Positions 12,701 through 25,327 of a stretch of DNA of 64,000 nt are shown piece after piece. Both the position numbers and the translations under genes were made by a program. The notes under the pieces were generated by a model, which was not told the origin of the DNA, searched no databases, and saw only the letters and a list, made by a program, of their open reading frames with translations. How positions within the stretch are numbered: position 1 is the first letter of the stretch; each line of letters begins with the position of its first letter. This DNA comes from Cenococcum geophilum 1.58 (Eukaryota > Ascomycota > Dothideomycetes > Gloniales > Gloniaceae), in contig KV748211.1 of the NCBI GenBank assembly GCA_001692895.1, positions 930,001-994,000 on the forward strand, written 5' to 3'.

Positions 12701-15109
12701 GCATCTGTTCTTCTTATAGTCTCTTTAAAACCCATTTAATATGTTCTTTATATTCTTCCTTAGTTATTAAGTAGATAATAATATCGTTAAGGTATACTAT
12801 AACAAACTTATTAAGGTATTCTTCTAACATACTATTAATTCTTTTCTAAAATATTATAGGTGCATTTGTTAGTCCGAATTGCATAACTAATAGTTTATAT
12901 AGTCCTTCTCTTAACCTAAAGGCTGCCTTCCATTTGTCACCTTCCTTAATTCTAATTTAATAGTACGCCTATCTTAGATCTATCTTCGTAAAGATTTGCG
13001 CGTTACCTATCCAATTTTAGATTTCGCTAATTAAGGGTAAAGGATACCTATCCTTCCTAGTAATGCTATTTAACTGCTTATAGTTAATGCATAACCTAAG
13101 TTTTCCATTCTTCTTTGGTACGAATAATACTAGGTAACCTACTAATGACTATAATAGTCTAATATATCCCTTTCGTAAGTTCTCTTAGACAAACTCTTTT
13201 AGTACGCTTGCCTCCTCTTAAGTAAGCTTATAGGTTGGAAAGAACCTTAGACTTATTCCTAGTTTTAACTCTATCTTATAATCCTATACTGTATAATCTG
13301 CCAGCTTTTTACTTTCCGGTAACTATAGTTTCTTACTATACTTATAGTATCTCTTTAGTATATAACTTAAGCTTTACTTAGTCTCTTTATATATCGCTCT
13401 AACTTAGTATTATACTAACTTAGTTTACTGTCGCATTTTACGGCGTTAAATATCTCTAATATTGACCTAACCTGTAATCCAATTAATCCTTAGGTTGTAT
13501 TCCTGTAACTAAGGCATGCCTAATACTGCCTTATCCCGTCCTAATAGTAGGATATTAAAAGATATCTCAATTCGTCTTCCTTTAATAGTTATCTAAATTA
13601 GTCCTATTTTAAGATTAATAATCCCTCTTCTATAGGCTATTAGATCTCCTAAAATTGTAACTAATAGGTAAGATTGTTTCTTCTATCTATAAGATAATCC
13701 TATTCTCTTTACTACTACTAATAAGATATAGTTCCGCGTTGCTCCACTATCTATTAGCGCCTTAAACTGCTAATCTTGCCATTTAACTTATAAATTTAGG
13801 TGTTGTTCTTAAATTCCTTTAAGGGTCTAAGGCTCTACTACTAGCTTTCTCTAGTCCCGTAGGCCTCTACTTTTCCTAACTATTAGCTACTTAATTCTAT
13901 TACATTTAGCTTACTCTTTAGCTAATGCCTAGTTCGCTTTTTATCTTTAATATACTATAGATACGTATTCTCTAGGCATTCCCACCACTATTATCTATCT
14001 AAGTATTCTTCCGTAAGGAATCTTCCTAGCTAAAGTATTAAATTTCCTTTCTTTTAGACTTCTACTAGATACCATCTATGCATATATTTGGCATTCCTAT
14101 ACTATCGCTTATTTATTATCTAGTATATCCTTATAGGGTATTTCTAATTCTTTTTCTTTAGATTCTTATACATCTTGTATATATTATCTATATATGCAAT
14201 CCATAATAGTATATAGTGTGCTAGGTGCTTTAGGTTAACTCTTAACTTGTCTTTATTTTTAAGTTTAAACCTTTATTATGCTAATCTAAACGTTATAACT
14301 TTATTCGCAGGTACTAAGATATGTCTTTCGCTTCTCTAGTCCTCTAATTATTTCTTTAGATTCTTTAATATTATAATTAAGGCTCCTTTAATATAAGTTA
14401 TGGCCTTCTCTATAATTAGGTGGTTTTAGATAACTCTTTTATCTAACCACATATAGAAATCTTCCTACTTATTATTATGCCTTTACCTATACTACTTTTA
14501 GTACAGCTGCTAGAGTATATACGGCTTATCCGTAAGGAAGTATCTTCTTATTACTACGTTATAACAGCCCTTTATATGTCGTTCTTTAAACCTAATAGGG
14601 ATCCCTAAATCCTCTTTATCTTCCAGTTTAATAAGCCACTTAGCTCTTAGTATGCCTGCCCTAGGCCTATTAGTAATTCTTCGTATTAGTACTCTATCCC
14701 TTATATGTCCTAATATACTAGATCTCTTATCTAGTTTCTGTTCTTACTATACGATAATCCTTTATCTAAATTCTTCTATAGTTTCTCTTAGTTTATATCT
14801 TATGCTTAGATCCTTAAAGTCTTTATCAGCAAAATATTGTCCCTTGTAAATGACCTCAGCTACTAAAAGTTGGCGTCGTTGGCGGGCTATTAAGGGCATT
14901 AACTAACTTGACAAACCAGCCTATATCGAGTTTATTTGACACGCAGCCTGCGCGCAGCCTGCGCATAGCCTACGTAACCTACGCAACCTACGCAACCTGC
15001 GCAACCTATATAACTTATAATTTTAGATAATAAAGGCTACTTTAAAGCCGTTTATAAAGCTATTAAGATAAATTGTATACACTTCTTTATATAATCTATT
15101 ATGTCTACA

Positions 15110-15435
15110 TTTACTACCTGTCTGCATTGTCTACCTATCTACATTACCTACCTATCTGCATTACCTACCTATCTGCATTACCTACCTGTCTATATCGCCT
15201 ACCTGTCTATATTATCTACCTATCTATATTATCTACCTGTCTATATTACCTACCTGTCTGCATTGCCTACCTATCTGCATTATCTACCTGTCTGCATTGT
15301 CTACCTATTTACATCGCCTACCTATCTGCATTGTCTACCGGTTTATATCGTCTACCTATCTATATTACCTACCTGTCTGCATTACCTACCTATCTGCATC
15401 GCCTACCTGTCTGCATTACCTACCTGTTTATATCT
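15110..15435. repeat. 17-bp tandem repeat (cattacctacctatctg type)
   Basis: About 19 units of a C/T-rich 17-mer. Because 17 is not a multiple of 3, all frames stay open and produce repeat-only ORFs, which are not genes. A shorter version of the same array is in C2 (about 34530-34690). Confidence 0.9.
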
Positions 15436-16349
15436 GCCTATAGTGTCTAATTTAATTTAGGGGAGAGGTCGGCCCGATTAAAGGCTCTGATTGATTTAAA
15501 TTGTTCTCCATGGCCGTTCGCTGGCTGTATATTCGAACAGTGGTTATCTAGGGTGCCTCCCTAGGAGGCCTTAATTCGATTCGATTTGGTAATAGGCTCT
15601 AGATTAATTCAATTGATCGATTAAATCGTTTGTAGTGTTCGCTGGCTAGTTGTTTAAACGGTTGTTGTCTGGTTCTGGTAACGGTCGTCTGCTAGTTCTA
15701 GCGACAGTCGTCTGGTTCTAGCGACGGTCATCTGGTTTTGGCGACGGTTATCTAGTTCTGGCGACGGTTGTCTAGTTCTGGTAATGGTCCTCTCTTACCT
15801 ACCTACCTGCCTGCCTACCTACTTGTCTGCCTACCTACTTATTTATCTATCTACCTACCTGCCCACCTACCTGCCTACCTGCCTGCGTTAGTATCTGGTT
15901 TAATTTAGGGGAGGAGTTGGCCTGATTAAAGGCTCTTATTGATTCGAATCGTTTTCTATGGCCGTTCGCTAGCTATACATTTAAACGGTAGTTGTCTGGG
16001 GTGCCTCCCTAGGAAGTCTTGATTTGATTTAGTAATAGGCCAATATTAAAGCTCTGGTTCAATTTAATCGATTAATTAATTAAATTGTTTGTGGTATTTG
16101 CTAGCTAGTTATTTAAACAGTTATTGTCTGGTTCTAGCGACGGTTATCTAGTCCTAGCGACGGTCGTTTAGTTCTGGCGACGGTTATCTAGTTCTGGTAA
16201 CGGTCGTCTGGTTCTGGCAACAGTTGTCTAGTTCTGGCGATGGTCCTTTACTAGCTGCCGTTCCAGTGCCTCCTAAGGTAGGGAGGATATAAGGAAGGGT
16301 AAAAAATAAGGTGGCTGTAAAGGGGGTAACTTGGCAGAGGTACGTGCGG

Positions 16350-16545
16350 GGACCTAATATAGAGCTTTATGTAGAGCCTCCGTATATAAAGCTTCGCGTA
16401 GAGCCTCGTGCAGAGCCTCTGTACGTAGAGCTTCGTGTAGAGCTTTGTGTAGAGCTTCGTGCAGAGCCTCGTGCAGAGCCTCGTATAGAGCCTCGTGTAG
16501 AGCCTCTGTCGCAGAGCTTTATGTAGAGCTTTGTGTAGAGCCTCT
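16350..16545. repeat. 12-bp tandem repeat (gtagagcttcgt type)
   Basis: Imperfect 12-mers alternating agagcttcgt and agagcctcgt. The unit length is a multiple of 3, so a frame coding for an RVEL/RAEP-like repeat appears open. The same array is expanded in C2 (35046-35403). Confidence 0.88.
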
Positions 16546-16599
16546 TAAGTATATAACTTAAAAATATTATATTATATTACCTTAATTGTATATTAAGGA

Positions 16600-16850
16600 A
16601 TATATAAGTTAGTTAACTGCGTATTATTTAACTTTTAAATATGTTAAGTTGGTTAATTATAGGTTAATTACAGGTCAATTGCGTGTTATTTAACTTTTAA
16701 ATATATTAAGTTGGTCAACTGCGTGTCATTTAACTTTTAAATGTGTCAAGTTGGTCAACTGCGTGTTATTTAACTTTTTGAATGTGTTAAGTTGGTCAAC
16801 TGCATGTTAATTACGCGAAACGCGCTTAACAAAGTCGACTTAAAACCCAG
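16600..16850. repeat. About 40-bp subterminal repeats of C1
   Basis: Units contain aagttggtcaactgcgtg followed by atttaacttttaaat. The same units occur at the right end of C2 (about 35450-35720). Both are followed by the small palindrome acgcgaaacgcgc and then the element terminus. Confidence 0.8.
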
Positions 16851-17544
16851 CCTGCGAATATTTTCCCGATGACTTCTTACTTCTTAATCTTAGTATTAAC
16901 ATTTCGATTTTTAAGCCGAACACTATATTCTCCTAGTAGGTCTTCTAGGTCTATATATCTATCTCCTAGTCTAATTGCTATTTATACTATAGATTCTCTA
17001 ATCTATAAAGAAGCCTCTTACCTCTTATTTATGGGTGTCCTTATCCGTACTCTAAATTCTTAGCCCTGTAGAATTCTTAATCCTAAGCTTACTTCTATCT
17101 TAAGCTTTACTCCAGCCTTAGTTTAACTAGGCTTACTTAGTGTTCTTATCTCGTCTTAAGAGTCTTAAATCTCACTTATCTTATCTTAAGAATCTTATAT
17201 TTCTAAAAAACTTCGTCCTAAGCTTATTTGTATATCACTAAACTAAGCTATTACTCTGCTCTATTAGTTATCGTCCGTTATAGGTCCTTAAGCTTACCTT
17301 ATCTTATTTTAAGAATCTTGGTCGTCTTATATCTCATCCTAAGAATCTTAAGCCTTTGGCCTTTTGCCTTTATTAAGTGCCGAAGTGGTTTACTATTCTA
17401 CTTCTCTTATATCTTATAAAGTAATAGATATCGTATCTAGTGAGGTCTTAATCCCTACTAATATTCCCTATTCTATAGTGGAATTATCCTCTATCTCTTA
17501 TATAACATCTCTAAGGTCTACTCGCTCCCAGTAAGCGGCCTTTA

Positions 17545-17761
17545 TGTTAGCGACTCAGTCAATCGAGACATAAGCACGGCAAAAGGGTCGCGCAAGCCTG
17601 TACGATTGGATTGTCTATAAACGAGAATCTAAAGCTAAAGAAAGGAAAGGAGAAGAAGGGGAGCGCCGCTCGAAGCTATATACGATCTTCGCGTCACGTG
17701 ACCGCAATATGCGGCAATCTGTGGCAACTTGCCGGTGCGTAGTTCTGCCAGTGCCGTAACA
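17545..17761 (-). repeat. 3' LTR of A2
   Basis: 217 bp, tgttagcga...ccgtaaca on the plus strand. It contains tcacgtga at 17694-17701. Nearly identical to 23289-23505. Confidence 0.95.
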
Positions 17762-17789
17762 TTACCCCCCCCTCCAAAAAAGCCTGCCC

Positions 17790-20700
17790 TCAGGCTTTTG
17801 CCGCTAAAAGTCTTGGCAAGAGAATCTAACCAATCAGACAACTTCGACCGCCGGTCGAAGTTCCTAGATATCTCAACACCTCACGTGACTAAGAAATTTC
17901 TGGGGCGTTCTTGTCCTTATGTTCTTCTGGTAGCTTATCGTCTTCGTTATACTAGCATTCTATCCACTTATCTAGGTACTTTGGCGGTCCAGGTTTGTTA
18001 GGGTAACGGCTATAGAACTCCTAAAGCTTATAGGGGCTACCTATAAAGTTCCATATAGGGTACTAAGTGGGGTCTGGGTCATATCCTTTCCAACTAACAC
18101 AATACTTTAACGTTCCCTTTACAAGTTTACAGGCTAGTATTTCTTCAATTTCCCATTCATTATCGTCGTTAACTTGAATTGGCAGGGGAGGTTCATTCTT
18201 TTGTCCGGGCAGTAGGTCATTTACAGCTTTCCGTAGCTTATCCAGTAAGAAAATAGGGTGGACTTTAATTGAGTCTGGGAGCTCAACCTTATACAAGTTG
18301 CCTACTTTGTCAAGAATCTTATACGGTCCTGCCATCTTATAGTCTAGCTTACGGCTAGGCCGTTCTGTCTTCTAGTTCTTTATCGTAACCTAGACCATAT
18401 CGCCTACAGTAAAGTTAGGCTCGCGCCTATGCTTATTTGCCTGCTGTTCCATTAATTTCTGGGCCTTTTCTAGGTTCGTACGGGCTACTTTCCAGGCTTC
18501 TTCTAAGCGCTTAGCGTACTGCTGGGCTTCCTTATGAGATAGTTTTTCGCGTACGGTCTGGGGCCCTTCTGGTCTTTCCCAGTTAAAGCTTATGTGGGGT
18601 AGGTAACCCATTTCTAGTTAAATAGGGGCAAATCCGGTAGAGTCGTGGGGTAGGGTCGCTTGGGCGTAGTCTATTAAGGGTAATAGTTCGGCCCAGTTAT
18701 CCTGGAAGTAGTTAACGAAAGGCCGGAGTCTCTGGTCCAAGTATTAATTTATAATCTCCGTTTAACCGTCTGTCTGGGGGTAATATGCCGTAGAAAGCTT
18801 TAGCTTAATACCTAGGATCTGGGTGAACTCATTCCAAAAGGCTGATATAAACTGCGGCCCGCGGTTGGATATAATAGTGTTTAGTAGTCCGTAAATTCGG
18901 TAGACGTAGTAGATATACAGTTAGGCTGCCTCTTTAGCATCGATATTCTTGTAATAGGGAATTAAGAATAGGCGCTTGCCGAAGCGGTCAATTAGGATCA
19001 TAACCATATCATATCTGTTACGGTCTGGAGGTAGCTTATAAAAGTCTATAGAGACATGTTACCAGGGGCGGTTGGGTATTGGGAGGGGTTTTAATAGTCC
19101 TGGGGTCTTATCTCGCGGAATTGTAGACCTACGGCAGTTGTTGTAGTTCCGTATATAACGGTCGATATCTATAACCATTCCGGGCCAGTAGTAGTGGTCG
19201 CCAATAATCCTGCGGGTCTTATTCTTTCTAGGGTAGGCCGTAGAGACCTAGGTATGTGCTTTAGCAATAAGCCGAGTCCGTAAGTTCTGTTTCTCTACCA
19301 CTACCAGCCGTTCCTAATGCTTAAGTAATCCATTTTTGAGGGACCATAGGCTGGTAATATTCTTTGCCTTTTTACGGTACTCCTGTAGAGAAGGGGCCGT
19401 ACGGTTTATTTACAGCAATTCGTTAATTAAGTCAAGTCCTAAAGGGTTAATAGGATATATCTCGGCGCCTAAGGGGTCTATACTTAGTTCTGCCTGTATC
19501 CGGGGGTTAAGGTGCTCTAGTCGTAGTAGCGTCTGGGTCTATAATAAGATCTTCGCAGCCGTATAGTCACCTAGGTCTTATTCGCGCCTAGTAAGAGTAT
19601 CCGCACGGTTTGTAGCGCCTGGTCTATACATAATTAAGAAGTTAAACTAAGATAGGATATCCGCCTAGCGTGCCTGCCGGGCCGTAAGGGCCTTAGTTGT
19701 TATAAAGTATTCTAGGGCCTTGTGATCTAATACTACTTTAATGGGTTTAGGGGTCCCCTCTAGCTGTACACGCCAGTGCTGAAAGCTAGAGATAATAGCC
19801 AGCATTTCTTTATTATGGATGTGGTAGTTTAGTTTAGTATCTATTATAGTCTTTAAATAGTATGCGATAGGGTGCCATTCTCCGTCCGGTTGCTTCTGGG
19901 AAAAAATACCGGCTATTGTGCCGTCTAAGGCATTAGTTTCTAGTATTAAGGGCCGTTCTAGGTTAAAGTGGGTAAGTAGGGGGGCCGACACTAGCCGTTT
20001 TTTAAGCTTATTAAAGGCCTGCATATATATGGCGTTAAAGTAAAAGGGCTAGTCTTTCCTAGTAAGGCGGTTAAGAGGCCGGGCGATCCTACTATAGTTC
20101 TTAATAAAGCGTCGGTAGAAGTTACAGAAACCTAAAAACGATTATACCCCCTTTACGGTCCGTAGGGGCGTCTACTAGTTAATTGCGGTCGTTTTCTCTG
20201 GGTCGGCCTTAATTCCGTCCGTGCTGATAATAAAACCTAGGTACTTTATACGCTTAACACTAAATTCCGACTTCTTAATATTGGCCTAGAGGCCAGCTTT
20301 GCGGAGCCGTTATAGAACTTTATGGACGTGCTCCTTATGTTTTAGTTCGTTCTCCAAGTAGATCATAATATTATTTAGATAGGCCATATAGAAGTTGTTA
20401 AGGTAGTTAAAGAGTACATCGTTTATATACCGCTGGTACGTAGCTAGTCCATTGGTTAGTCCAAAAGGAAGTACCTTATATTTATACGTCCCGTAACAGG
20501 TCCGGAATGTAGTAAGATCCTTAGACCTAGGGTCTATCCTAATTTGGTAAAAGGCCTAGCAGATATTAAGCTTTATAAAAACCTTAGCTCTACTTATTTG
20601 GGTAAGAGTCTTATTAAGTAAGGGCAGCGGGTAGCGGTCCTTACGGGTTATATTATTTAGCTTACGGTAGTCGATGCAGAAGCGCAGTCCTCTATTTAGC

Positions 20701-23080
20701 TTTTTGATAAAGAAAATAGGTGAGTTAAAAGGGGCTTGGCTAGGCTTGATGAAGCCCTTATTTAGGTTATCAATAAGGTACTGCTTTATAGCCTATAATT
20801 TGGTAATAGACTGTGGGTAGAGAGGGCTAAAGCTAAGGGTGCTTCCCTTGTCTTGCTTAATTTCAATCTTATAGTTATATGGTTAGTAGGGTGGAAGCAT
20901 GTTAGACGCTGCCTTAGAGAATACGTCCTTGAATTTCCGGTGTTAATCGGGTAGTTTTTACTCCACTAGTTCTTTATCCGTAAGCCCGCTTTCCTGTCCA
21001 CTAAGCTCGCTTTCCTTTTTTTTAATTATTTGGTTAATTTCGTATAGGCTAGTTGTAAAGGCAACGGTATTAGGCTAAACCAGGTTCTAGTAGAATCCTA
21101 TAGCGCTAATACAGCAGACATCAACTAGTAGGAGGTCTGTAGGTTTCTTTAGCGTCTGTTAGGCCGTGGTTTGCGGTATGGGGTTTATAGTCTTCCTCAG
21201 CTTACGTTCCATTTTCCGTAAGTTATCCTTCCTATCTATTAGTTTAGTGTAGCGTCCAATATCCCTAACTTTCCTTTATAGCTTCGTAGGGTTCTCCGTA
21301 GGGAACTTAGCTAGGTCACTACCGACTTCCTAGGTCTCTGGTGCGGGTGGCGTAATATAGGTAGTCTGAGGGCGGCGTAGTATACGGATCCGTTGTGGGT
21401 TAAGCTATACGTCCTTCTTAAAGGCCTGGTTTCTGCGCATAGCATCGGCCTAGTAAATGGTATTAATCTGGGGCCGTATAAGGTTTTTTATTGTAATGCT
21501 GATTTCTTTTATAAAGAAAGGGGTCGGGGGTAGAGTTTCGGGCTAGATAAGCCGTCTACTCTATACTTCGAGCTATAAGCCTAAATAGGCTAGCTATTTT
21601 CTTCCTAAGATTATATCGTGGCTTCCTAAGTCCGTAATAAGAAAGGGGACGTTATACTACCTTCGTCCGTTAACGCGGAGGTGGGTCCACAAGATAGTTA
21701 TAATAGGTGGCCCTATCTATTTGTTATAACCGCGAATAGGGATTAGTTTGGGCAGTTCTTCAAGGGGTGCATTTAAAAAGTTAGCCAGTTTTACAGCGCA
21801 TTTTGTGTTAATTAAGGTAAAGGTATTTACTCCTAAGTTAGCTAAAGTAGAGGTTAAAACTTAATATCTATTGCGAAATAAAGTATAAGGGATAGTACAG
21901 CTTCTTCCACCAACTAGCCAACCTAGATCGATATGTAATATATCAATCCCTTTTAACCCTAAAGAGGAGTCTTCCTCTAGGGTTCCTCTTTTTCCGGCTC
22001 CGTACTATCCTCCTAAATTAACAAGACCTCGTTTGTCCTTGCCTTTATCAGGCAGTTCCTTATAGGGTGACCTATTTAACTGCACGAGAAGCAAGCTCCT
22101 TAATTGCTAAGGGCCTATATACGGGGGTCGCTGTATGTAGGCCAGGTGTACACCGGGCCCGCAGTAGGGGTAGCTACACGGCCAGCTATTGGGTTAGCTG
22201 TAGGAGTTGCCGATCGTGCCAGGGCACTACGGGCCGTACTCGTAGTACTTACGGCCTGGTTTACAAGGTTTCTAGTTTTCAGCTAGTTAGCGCGTGCCTT
22301 AATTCGACGGAGGCCTTAGTCAATAGCTAGGCAATAGTCCGTAAGTTCCTTTAACATCTATGCCGTAGTATAAGCTGGCAATACGGCCCGCTATAGGTCT
22401 AGGGTAAGCTTATTAAAGAGGTCTGGCAGTAGGTCTTCCTAGGGGATCTAGGCCTATCCTGCCAGGTATAGGAAGCGGGTTTGGAAGGCCGAAAAGGTCT
22501 CCGTTGTTTTTATATTTAGGCTTTTATAGCCAAGGCGAGCGTTCTATACTTTAAAAGGGTCTTCATAAATAGAAGACAAGTATTTAATTATTTCTTCTTC
22601 AGAGATAAAGGGGTCTACTAAGTCTTTAGTGTATCGCGGGCGTAAATGCGTTTGGGCGTCTCCGCCAGTACAGCCGAAGACATAGGCCATTCTGGCTCGG
22701 GCGTTAGGGAAGTGGTCTGCATTAACTTTAAGCTTATCCCATAATTAAAGCTTCCAATTGTCAAATATAGGGTCGGTTCCGTCTGTAAGTAGTAGGGGGT
22801 CCGCGACCTTTGCTAACCGCTTCGGTGCTGCATAGGCCTCAGTAAATCCACTAAGGCGCTAGGATAGGGCCTAAAGGACTATAGTAAGTCTTTAGTTATC
22901 TAATAATAACTCATTATTAGATACAGGGGTATCTCTGGCTTTAAGCAGCTCTCGTAATCGTTTAATTTTGGCATTAGCAGCCGCAAGCTCCGCCTAGGGG
23001 GTTAAAACGTTAATTGTTTCTTTATCTGAAGTATTTAAGGGTCTTACAGCTGCTTTACCCGCTGCTGTAGTTCGTGGCAT
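17790..23080 (-). pseudogene. A2 gag-pol relic with chromodomain
   Basis: The ATG is at 23080-23078 (MPRTTAAGK). Gag is followed by a CCHC zinc knuckle at 22052-22093 with all Cys/His ligands intact (C-X2-C-X4-H-X4-C). The protease motif near 21796-21812 reads LINTKC where an Asp-Thr-Gly motif is expected. The reverse transcriptase reads YLNN in place of YLDD near 20365-20385. RNase H at 19665-20024 is uninterrupted but has ETN for the catalytic ETD. Integrase spans about 18390-19300. The chromodomain at about 18040-18200 is well kept ([10 protein letters not shown]). Frame-preserving stops are TAG/TAA. It is a dead copy, but the best template for reading A1. Confidence 0.88.
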
Positions 23081-23288
23081 AGTGGTAGGGGTATTAGGTA
23101 ATTCCGGGTAATTTCTTTAGGGGTTCTGGTCTGTGTGTATCTTGTAGGTCCTTTCCTTAGGGTTCTGTTCTTTTCTTTTAGGTCCTGTCCTTATGGTCCT
23201 AGTGGTGTCCTTAGGGTCCTATTCTGTGTTCTCGTAGATATATTTAAGTTCCTTCTCAGGAAGAAAGAGTAGAGTGAGCTTTAGATAA

Positions 23289-23505
23289 TGTTAGCGACTC
23301 AATTAATCGAGACATAAGCACGGCAAAAGGGTCGCGCAAGCCTGTACGATTGGATTGTCTATAAACGAGAATCTAAAGCTAAAGAAAGGAAAGGAGAAGA
23401 AGGGGAGCGCCGCTCGAAGCTATATACGATCTTCGCGTCACGTGACCGCAATATGCGGCAATCTGTGGCAACTTGCCGGTGCGTAGTTCTGCTAGTGCCG
23501 TAACA
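23289..23505 (-). repeat. 5' LTR of A2
   Basis: 217 bp. It differs from the 3' LTR at the cagtcaa/caattaa and ctgcc/ctgct positions, all transitions. It is followed, on the minus strand, by the internal start ttatctaaagc, shared with A1. Confidence 0.95.
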
Positions 23506-24884
23506 CTTTATCGCCTTATCGTTATAGAATATTTCGTCTACGTTAAATTTATCGTTCTTAATATCCGATCTACGAACTGGTTCGTTGGTTCCTCTATATC
23601 CTATAGGTACTAGCTCTTATAGCTAATAGCTTACGCTATACTTAGCGTCCTTATAAATTTAGTATGCGTTATTATAATAAAACACAAAACTTTTAATTAA
23701 ACATTCTTTTATTTCTTATAGCATATTATCGTTCCTCTATACGTGTATATTATCTACTAGTCTTATCCCTTTTACTATATAGTAACTTTACCCACTTCTA
23801 TAGTCTCTAATATAATAACCCTATTTTCCGCAATTTATATAAGCTCCCTCTTTAAACCATTTTTCTTGCTATAGAGTCCGCCTAAATATCTTCTGCTACT
23901 AAGATCCCTAGTTTAGCCTCTATTCCTTAGACCTTTAATTACTTAATCCTTATCCTTTAGGTTTTTATAATTTCTTATTCTATCTCCTAGATTCTTTAGT
24001 ACCACTTAGGTCTATTAGCTCTACGCTATACTATAGTTTTTAACTTAGCTTTAGTTATTGCGTGCTTTACGCCTTATATAACTATAAAACTCTATCCTGG
24101 CCTCTCTTAGCCTATTCCCTTTAGTAGATCCGATTATTAATCTTAATTACTTAATCTATTAGTTCCNNTAGGGTATCCGCATCTTCTATTAGGATAATTA
24201 CGTCCTAGACTTTAGCCTTAAGTCCTTACTTATACTATACTATAAGCGCCCTATTATTTTACTTTACTTATGTTGCTAATGTCTGGAACTATATTATATA
24301 CTTAATTGCTAAGGTTCGTTGCGTAATGTTTTAGAGTTTTCTTTCCGCCACAGTTGTTGCCTTTAGGTCTTTAAATATTTATATAAGTCGTTCTATAAAT
24401 CTATTCTAGCTTAAGAATATAAACCATACTTCTTAATTAGTAGTTATTATACTATTTACTTATATCTCTATAAGGTAAGGCTCGAACTATTTAAGTGCTC
24501 TTTCTATTAAGAACAGTCCTGTATATGCTATTTAATCTATAGGTATTACCAGCTTTACTCCCTCCTATGCTACCTTAAAGTGCATTTATATAAGGAATCC
24601 TTTAAGCTTTAATCTCTCTCCTAAGTATCTTTTAATTAATAGTAACTTAACCTTTACTGTGCCTATCTCGTTAATTCTATTTTCTAACGTCGCATTATTT
24701 TCTATTAACTGGTTAACTATCTCTTATAGCTGTCCGACTGTTATAGGTTACTATAAGTTAGTATCTGCTATACTAGTGTCGTTACTTAACCTTAAAGTAG
24801 TTGCCGCCGTCAATAGCGTTATAGTGGCTGCTTTTGGTGGCATGTTATTTAACTTTATTAATACTATAACCTTAGTAGTGAATG

Positions 24885-25305
24885 TATAACGAAGCCTTAT
24901 AGCAGGAACTACGGTGGACTTATTAATAGGCCGGGTATATAGGTAAATAAGAAGTTAATAACGTAATAATAACTAGTGGAGTGGTTGCCTAATAGATTAA
25001 CTCTAATTATATTCTGAGATTTATTACGAAGGAGAGAACTATCTAGGTAGGGACTGTGGTCCTTTAAATACACAACCGTACTCCTAAGAAATCCCCTTTA
25101 TACGTAAGGTACATGTGCTCTATTTGCTCTATTATAGATTATATAGATCCTATAGATTATATAGATTACGTTATGTGACCTTAGTTACCATTCCTCGTCA
25201 CATAGCTCTATCGGCTCTATCCTGGACCGTGCTTAAATTAACTAACTAGCTTCTTCCGTCTCTTCTCTAAGTAGTCGTAATACTGTACTTAAAGCGTCCA
25301 TAACA
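24885..25305 (-). repeat. 5' LTR of B1
   Basis: 421 bp, tataacgaagcc...cgtccataaca on the plus strand. It is the partner of 9327-9747. The outer flank tcgat (25306-25310) is the target duplication. Confidence 0.9.
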
Positions 25306-25327
25306 TCGATTAACTAAGTCGCTAATA

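Larger units (their letters stand above)
14824..16871. mobile_element. Minisatellite-rich non-autonomous DNA element C1 (inside B1)
   Basis: The ends read tatcagcaaaatat and atattttcccgatg, which are inverted repeats apart from transitions (compare C2: catcggcaaaatat). The insertion is absent from the same place in B2 (about 42310). No transposase frame is present. The interior holds four repeat types: a 17-bp repeat; a 20-bp gttctggcgacggtcgtctg repeat; a 12-bp gtagagcttcgt repeat; and an approximately 40-bp repeat near the right end. A block of about 450 bp is duplicated (about 15449-15790 and 15900-16240). The target duplication is unclear here but is TA in C2. Confidence 0.75.
17545..23505 (-). 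mobile_element. Ty3/gypsy chromodomain retrotransposon A2, youngest copy
   Basis: Two 217-bp LTRs (17545-17761 and 23289-23505) differ by only about three transitions. A perfect 5-bp duplication cttta lies at 17540-17544 and 23506-23510. A polypurine tract (minus strand) is at about 17762-17780. It shares the family and LTR of A1 but is far less RIP-damaged, so it inserted into B1 later. It is still non-functional (see the gag-pol entry). Confidence 0.94.
9900..24843 (-). pseudogene. B1 gag-pol relic, interrupted by C1 and A2
   Basis: Read from high to low coordinates. The gag start region is near 24843, with an MPPKAA-like N-terminus shared with B2, and gag continues to 23511. The frame resumes at 17539-16872 and then 14823 downward. 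Reverse transcriptase lies around 12600-13150, with YLND instead of YLDD near 12778-12797. A degenerate chromodomain lies around 10545-10640. The alignment partner is B2; for example the block encoding [10 protein letters not shown] is recognisable at about 13020-13060 here and 44080-44110 in B2. Stops occur throughout. Confidence 0.8.
9327..25305 (-). mobile_element. Ty3/gypsy chromodomain retrotransposon B1 (nested in the A1 LTR)
   Basis: LTRs of 421 bp lie at 9327-9747 and 24885-25305, flanked by a perfect tcgat duplication. The coding relic is on the minus strand and aligns with the plus-strand copy B2 (40043-47805). Two later guests lie inside: element C1 (14824-16871) and gypsy A2 (17545-23505, plus one copy of its duplication). 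Without them B1 is close to 8 kb. Undetermined bases are present near 10686 and 24167. Confidence 0.92.
3018..25327 (+). mobile_element. Ty3/gypsy chromodomain retrotransposon A1 (outer host of nested insertions)
   Basis: The 5' LTR is 3018-3244. The 3' LTR begins at 9117, is cut at 9326 by element B1 and resumes at 25306-25327. A perfect 5-bp duplication ctaac lies at 3013-3017 and 25328-25332. A purine-rich tract (9101-9116) precedes the 3' LTR. The net element, without its guests, is about 6 kb. The order is gag, protease, reverse transcriptase, RNase H, integrase, chromodomain, typical of chromoviruses. The copy is dead: stops throughout and mutated catalytic residues. It inserted into the pogo transposase gene. 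Confidence 0.92.

Noticed and set aside
15110-15435. Possible CRISPR-like array
   Set aside because: Units are directly adjacent with no unique spacers, and the genome is eukaryotic.
15073-15460. Two overlapping open frames of 119-125 codons
   Set aside because: They consist only of a 17-bp tandem repeat read in different frames; no non-repeat sequence.
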